DNA from: UBA11524 sp045132495
Lineage (GTDB): Bacteria > Bacillota > Clostridia > Christensenellales > Aristaeellaceae
DNA: 64,000 bases
Direction of reading: 5' to 3'
Assembly (NCBI GenBank): GCA_045132495.1
Contig: JBGUSK010000051.1
Coordinates: 176,086 to 240,085, forward strand
Shown here one piece after another: positions 60,845-64,000 of this stretch. The notes beneath the pieces were generated by a model. The model was not told the DNA's origin. It ran no database searches and worked only from the letters and a program-made list of their open reading frames with translations. The first letter of the stretch is position 1; every line of letters starts with the position of its first letter. Position numbers and translations under genes: made by a program.

Positions 60845-61480
60845 ATGAATGACTTCTCCATTGCCATGGCGCTGGTGGATTACATCCCTGTGCTGTTTTT
60901 CGCATCTGCAGCGGTGTTTCTCATGCGCGATCTGTACAACAAGATGAGCAAGGGCGCCTTTGCACTCTTTTCTGCCGGTGCGATCAACGTGACGATTGCA
61001 GGAGCCCTCAAAGCTACCTGGAAGCTGCTCTATGCCGCAGGCATCTGTGACTTTACCGCACTCAACGCCATGTTTTTCCCGGTGCAGTCCATTGGCTTCC
61101 TGCTGGCAGGCATGGGTATTCTGGCGATGCTCATCCACCGGCAGACCCAAAATGCTGTGCTGGCTGTTGTGCCTCCTGTATTCAGCGGTACCTTTGTGTT
61201 CGTTGGACTGATGGTAGCGGGCCTTGGCGTCATGGATGCAGTGCTGTGCATTCTTTCCGTCAAGCTGAAGAAGCCCTGGCTGATTGCCATCTTTGTGGTA
61301 TCCTTCGTGTGCTCGCTGGGGATGGGCTACCTGTCCAGCAAGGATTTTGCTGAGGCAGCCATGAACTGGATTGCCGAGGGCGTGAATGTCGCTGGTCAAG
61401 GCACGCTCTTGCTGGGCGCAGTGCTGCTGCACAAGGCTGGCCTTTCCAATCTCAGACTCCACAGCAGTGAAAATGCATGA
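60845..61480 (+). CDS. Multi-pass membrane protein, last gene of the TetR operon
   Basis: A 211-residue protein from ATG 60845 (AAGGAG site) with six or seven hydrophobic segments (YIPVLFFASAAVFLM, ALFSAGAINVTIAGAL, FFPVQSIGFLLAGMGILAML, ending WIAEGVNVAGQGTLLLGAVLL). I do not recognise a family. Its place after the DUF1295 gene and before the terminator suggests that it belongs to the same redox or membrane function. Confidence 0.75.
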   Translation: MNDFSIAMALVDYIPVLFFASAAVFLMRDLYNKMSKGAFALFSAGAINVTIAGALKATWKLLYAAGICDFTALNAMFFPVQSIGFLLAGMGILAMLIHRQTQNAVLAVVPPVFSGTFVFVGLMVAGLGVMDAVLCILSVKLKKPWLIAIFVVSFVCSLGMGYLSSKDFAEAAMNWIAEGVNVAGQGTLLLGAVLLHKAGLSNLRLHSSENA

Positions 61481-61499
61481 GGATTTCCCCAAAAAAGAA

Positions 61500-61531
61500 A
61501 GCGCGGAGTGATCAGCTCCGTGCTTTTCTTA
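61500..61531 (+). terminator. TetR operon terminator
   Basis: AGCGCGGAG pairs with CTCCGTGCT (one wobble pair), followed by TTTCTTATT. Confidence 0.85.
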
Positions 61532-61668
61532 TTGGACAGCTTTACAGATCGACTCCCGCTGCTGCCCATTCCCCTGCGAGGGGTCACTGACAAAAACGTG
61601 GGTATACCGATGACGACGAAATCCTCTTGAAGCGGTCCGCTCAATATATGATTATCCCATTCTGCATA

Positions 61669-61697
61669 TTGTCCGAACGACAAAACAGCGTTATAAT
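61669..61697 (+). promoter_or_regulatory. Response regulator promoter
   Basis: TTGTCC, 17-bp spacer, TATAAT, 40 nt before the start codon. Confidence 0.75.
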
Positions 61698-61737
61698 GAT
61701 AACATCAATCGTGCAAAACCAAACAGGGAGGCCGCCC

Positions 61738-63324
61738 ATGTACCAGGTATTTGTCGTGGAGGATGAACTGCTGATTCGCCAGAGCATCCGCAATGTGATC
61801 GAGAATATGCCCGGGCCCTACGCGCTGTGCGGCGAGGCCTCGGACGGCGAGATGGCCCTGTCCATGATGCAGGATCTGATGCCGGATATCGTGCTGACGG
61901 ATATCCGCATGCCCTTCCTGGATGGATTCGAGCTGATCCGCCATGCCAAGGCCATGATGCCCTGGCTGAAGATCGTCATCATCAGCGGCTATGGGGACTT
62001 CGAGTTCGCCCAGAAGGCCATCAGCCTGGGGGTAGATCAGTACCTGCTCAAGCCCATCCGACCGCCGGAGCTGATGAAGGCCATCGAGGAAATGGGCCGC
62101 CGCATTGATTTAGACAAGCAGCAGCGCACCGCCGCCCATGGCTATGACAGCGACGAGGTGCACCATGCCCTGCTGCAGCACTTCATGCAGCAGCTGCTGT
62201 ATGGGGGGCTGCACACCAGCATCCTGCTTGAACGGGCCCATGCGCTGAAGCTGGATATCGTCCGGCCCTGCTATCAGCTGGTGCTGTTCTCCTTTGGGCC
62301 GGAGGATCTGGACTATCGTCTGCTGCAGATCTCCGTGCGCAATCTGATGGAGCGGCTGGAGCTCCCGCTGTATTTCTTCAACGAGGCCAGCCAGCTGACC
62401 GTGCTGTGCTACGGCCGCGATCAGGAATCCCTGAGCGAGAGCGTGTACCAGTTTATCGCCATCCTGCGCCATGAGCTGTGGGAACTGTGCCCGTCCATCA
62501 CCACGGTGGTGGGACATCAGGTGCAGCGGCTGAGCGCTGTGTGCCAGTCCTACCGCACGGCGGCGGATCTGCTGCGGAAGGTATACAGCGTTGCAGCCGG
62601 TCAGGTGGTGGACGTGAGCGACGCAGCCCAGATCGCGGCAGAAATGATCGAGCTGGGCGACCCCTTCGGCCCGCAGTTTCAGACGAAGCTCCAGCAGGTG
62701 GGCGGCGCTGATGTGCCCGCCTTGGTGGATGGGGTGCTGGGGAGCCCCGAGGGGAGCCGTTTCAACAGCACGCTGATGCGCTACTACGCCCTGATCGACC
62801 TGTTGAAGATGACCGTCCAGCAAGCGGTGAAGGCGTCCCCCTCATTGGACTCAAAGGACGTGGCCGCCCGTCTGAGCGAGCAATATAATATCATGACAGC
62901 CTCCGGTACCCTGCCTGCCTTCCGGCAAGCTGCGATCGAGCTGCTTCAGCGGGCCGTCACCCTTCGCGAAGAAAACCTCAGTGCGTTGAAATACAGCCAC
63001 GTCATAAGCAAAGCCGAAAAATACGTGGCTGAGAATTTCTGCGACCCGAACATCTCTCTGATCAGCGTCGCCAAATATGTGGGGCTAAGCGCGGCACATT
63101 TCAGCACCGTGTTTTCCCAGACGGTGGGGCGTTCCTTCATCAACTACCTGACCGCCATGCGAATCGAGCGGGCCAAGGAGCTGCTGGCCACCACCAATAT
63201 GAAGCTGTCCACCATCGCCATGGACATCGGTTACAACGAACCCAACTACTTCAGTCACGTCTTCCGCAAGCTGGAGGGCATCACCCCCAAGGAATACCGC
63301 AACCGCACCCAGGGCGATCAGTAG
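61738..63324 (+). CDS. YesN-type response regulator with AraC DNA-binding domain
   Basis: A 528-residue protein starting at ATG 61738 (GGGAGG site). Residues 1-125 are a receiver domain: acidic pocket FVVEDELL, phosphoacceptor Asp55 in VLTDIRMPFLDGFEL, Lys in QYLLKPIRPPEL. A long middle region follows, then an AraC double HTH at about 425-525 (ISLISVAKYVGLSAAHFSTVF, LSTIAMDIGYNEPNYFSHVF, KEYRNR). Such regulators pair with YesM-like kinases and control sugar importers. No kinase gene lies inside the window; the binding-protein gene it faces, interrupted by an element, is the probable target. Confidence 0.93.
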   Translation: MYQVFVVEDELLIRQSIRNVIENMPGPYALCGEASDGEMALSMMQDLMPDIVLTDIRMPFLDGFELIRHAKAMMPWLKIVIISGYGDFEFAQKAISLGVDQYLLKPIRPPELMKAIEEMGRRIDLDKQQRTAAHGYDSDEVHHALLQHFMQQLLYGGLHTSILLERAHALKLDIVRPCYQLVLFSFGPEDLDYRLLQISVRNLMERLELPLYFFNEASQLTVLCYGRDQESLSESVYQFIAILRHELWELCPSITTVVGHQVQRLSAVCQSYRTAADLLRKVYSVAAGQVVDVSDAAQIAAEMIELGDPFGPQFQTKLQQVGGADVPALVDGVLGSPEGSRFNSTLMRYYALIDLLKMTVQQAVKASPSLDSKDVAARLSEQYNIMTASGTLPAFRQAAIELLQRAVTLREENLSALKYSHVISKAEKYVAENFCDPNISLISVAKYVGLSAAHFSTVFSQTVGRSFINYLTAMRIERAKELLATTNMKLSTIAMDIGYNEPNYFSHVFRKLEGITPKEYRNRTQGDQ

Positions 63325-63656
63325 CCCCGGCTGTCGATGAGCTCCCGGGTGAGGCCGTCGGAGGAAAAGGCAGTCTCCTCCACAAAGGTGAAGCGCGGCG
63401 GGGTCTCTCCCCGTTCGAGCTGTTCGATCACCGCGCGGACACGGGGGCCGTGCAGCGGATTGCATTCCACGTCGTAGCTGATCTCTCCCGCCGCGACCAT
63501 TTCCAGGGCCTTGCGGTTCGCATCGAAGGACACGATGGTCACGTCCTTGCCGGGGGTGAGGCCGGCGTTCTTCAGCGCGTCGATGGCCCCATAGGCCATG
63601 TTGTCATTCTCGGCAAAAATCACATTGAATCCGATTCCCTGGGCCAGGTAAGCTTC
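63318..63656 (-). pseudogene. C-terminal fragment of a sugar-binding protein, cut by an integrated element
   Basis: The last 112 or so codons of this frame match the C-terminal lobe of RbsB-like binding proteins: EAYLAQGIGFNVIFAENDNM, AYGAIDALKNAGLTPGKDVT, then a domain end rich in the expected FVEETAFSSDGL. A full protein would be about 320-340 residues, so roughly two thirds and the signal peptide are missing. Upstream the same open frame continues into serine recombinase sequence. The missing 5' part should lie beyond the other end of the element, outside the window. It overlaps the response regulator stop by 7 nt, tail to tail. Confidence 0.8.
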
Positions 63657-64000
63657 GACTGTTGTTTCAGTTTCCAAGGGAAGTTCTTTCACTTCCTCGC
63701 CATCAACAGGCACAGGGAAGTTGAACACAATCTTCCTTATCCAGCTTCCGTCTTTCCTTTTCTCCGGGAACATCTCAATTCGCTCGATAAAGGCTTTCAT
63801 AAACTCTTTCTGTTCCGCTTCTGTTGCGGAATGGTAGACTTCATCAAATGCCAGTAAGAGCCGATAGATATTGTCACCGGAGATTTTCTCCTGCTGAATG
63901 CTGCGGATTTGACTTTGCAATTCGCCAATCTGAACTTCGATTTCTTCTATCGTATCATACTGCTCATCATAGCGGCGCTGCAAGTCCAAAATCTTTCTGT
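63655..64000. mobile_element. End of an integrated mobile element (att junction near 63655)
   Basis: The boundary is placed where recombinase homology stops (codons TTVE) and binding-protein homology starts (EAYLAQG), plus or minus about 10 bp. A GA dinucleotide lies in the GTCGAA codons at the join, which fits the GA crossover of TndX/TnpX-type recombinases, but this is inference. The element extends rightward out of the window; its size and cargo cannot be seen. Confidence 0.72.
63657..64000 (-). CDS. Large serine recombinase, C-terminal part, fused in frame to the target gene
   Basis: The frame is open to the right edge, so only about 114 codons are visible. They match the C-terminal region of large serine recombinases of TndX/TnpX-like mobile elements: a coiled-coil stretch (YDTIEEIEVQIGELQSQIRS), then LLAFDEVYHSATEAEQKEFM, KAFIERIEMFPEKRKDGSW, IRKIVFNFPVPVDGEEVKEL and PLETETTVE, where the family normally continues with a short VVLL-type tail. 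Here it runs directly into binding-protein sequence with no stop. Base composition is less GC-rich than the chromosome. The catalytic domain lies outside the window. Confidence 0.82.

Noticed and set aside
63600..63700. Assembly chimera as explanation of the recombinase/binding-protein fusion
   Set aside because: Not excluded, but recombinase genes normally lie at element ends and the join falls at the end of the recombinase homology, as integration predicts. Read evidence would decide.
1..64000. CRISPR arrays, rRNA and tRNA genes
   Set aside because: No regularly spaced direct repeats, no rRNA-like stretches and no cloverleaf-forming sequences were found in the intergenic regions.

Overview
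The window looks like chromosomal DNA from a GC-rich member of the Bacillota, class Clostridia, probably a gut or rumen sugar-degrading anaerobe. The signs are strong AGGAGG-type ribosome sites, sigma-A promoters with 17-bp spacers, two CUT-type sugar ABC importers, a YesN-type response regulator, DUF1836 and XRE regulators, dimeric glycyl-tRNA synthetase, type III pantothenate kinase beside an ECF S component, and many exported proteins with simple A-x-A signal peptides. I cannot name a genus; the Christensenellales-like rumen/gut lineages would fit.

Left third (1-21.3 kb). A TIM-barrel sugar isomerase/epimerase cut by the window edge is followed by an aminoglycoside-adenylyltransferase-like protein, then an exported CotH-kinase protein with a GH38 alpha-mannosidase. 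Next come purC, a macrodomain-HTH protein paired with a small vWA protein, and a run of exported envelope-type proteins (SH3, PIG-L deacetylase, C39-like peptidase). A DUF1836 regulator sits with a CE2 esterase. An AT-rich DUF3795 gene lies between inverted repeats, so it looks like an inserted cassette. YitT, small membrane proteins, a divergent PRPP synthetase and an L,D-transpeptidase follow.

Middle (21.4-35.9 kb). This part holds an exported FMN/FAD flavoprotein, an XRE regulator with a bactofilin-like tail, and a minus-strand group (ECF S component, coaX, hom, DUF1653) interrupted by a 114-bp palindromic repeat. It also holds glyS, an exported zinc-ribbon protein with three tandem modules, a probable beta-glucuronidase, a membrane-protein pair and an MFS transporter.

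Glycan region (35.9-57.1 kb). A minus-strand operon encodes an RbsB/RbsA/RbsC-type importer followed by GH3, GH78 and a beta-phosphoglucomutase, preceded by an AraC-GH39 regulator-enzyme fusion. A plus-strand operon encodes a MalEFG-like importer. Facing it are GH130 phosphorylase, phosphohexomutase and GH94 phosphorylase genes, which suggests that imported beta-linked disaccharides or oligosaccharides are split with phosphate and the sugar-1-phosphates passed to the mutase.

Right end (57.4-64 kb). A TetR-controlled operon with a clear operator palindrome and a 36-codon leader ORF encodes flavin-reductase-like, NmrA-like and DUF1295 proteins and a small membrane protein. It is followed by a YesN-type response regulator. 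Convergent with that is an open frame that joins the C-terminus of a large serine recombinase to the C-terminal half of a sugar-binding protein. I read this as one end of an integrated mobile element that has split a transporter gene. It is the most notable feature of the window.
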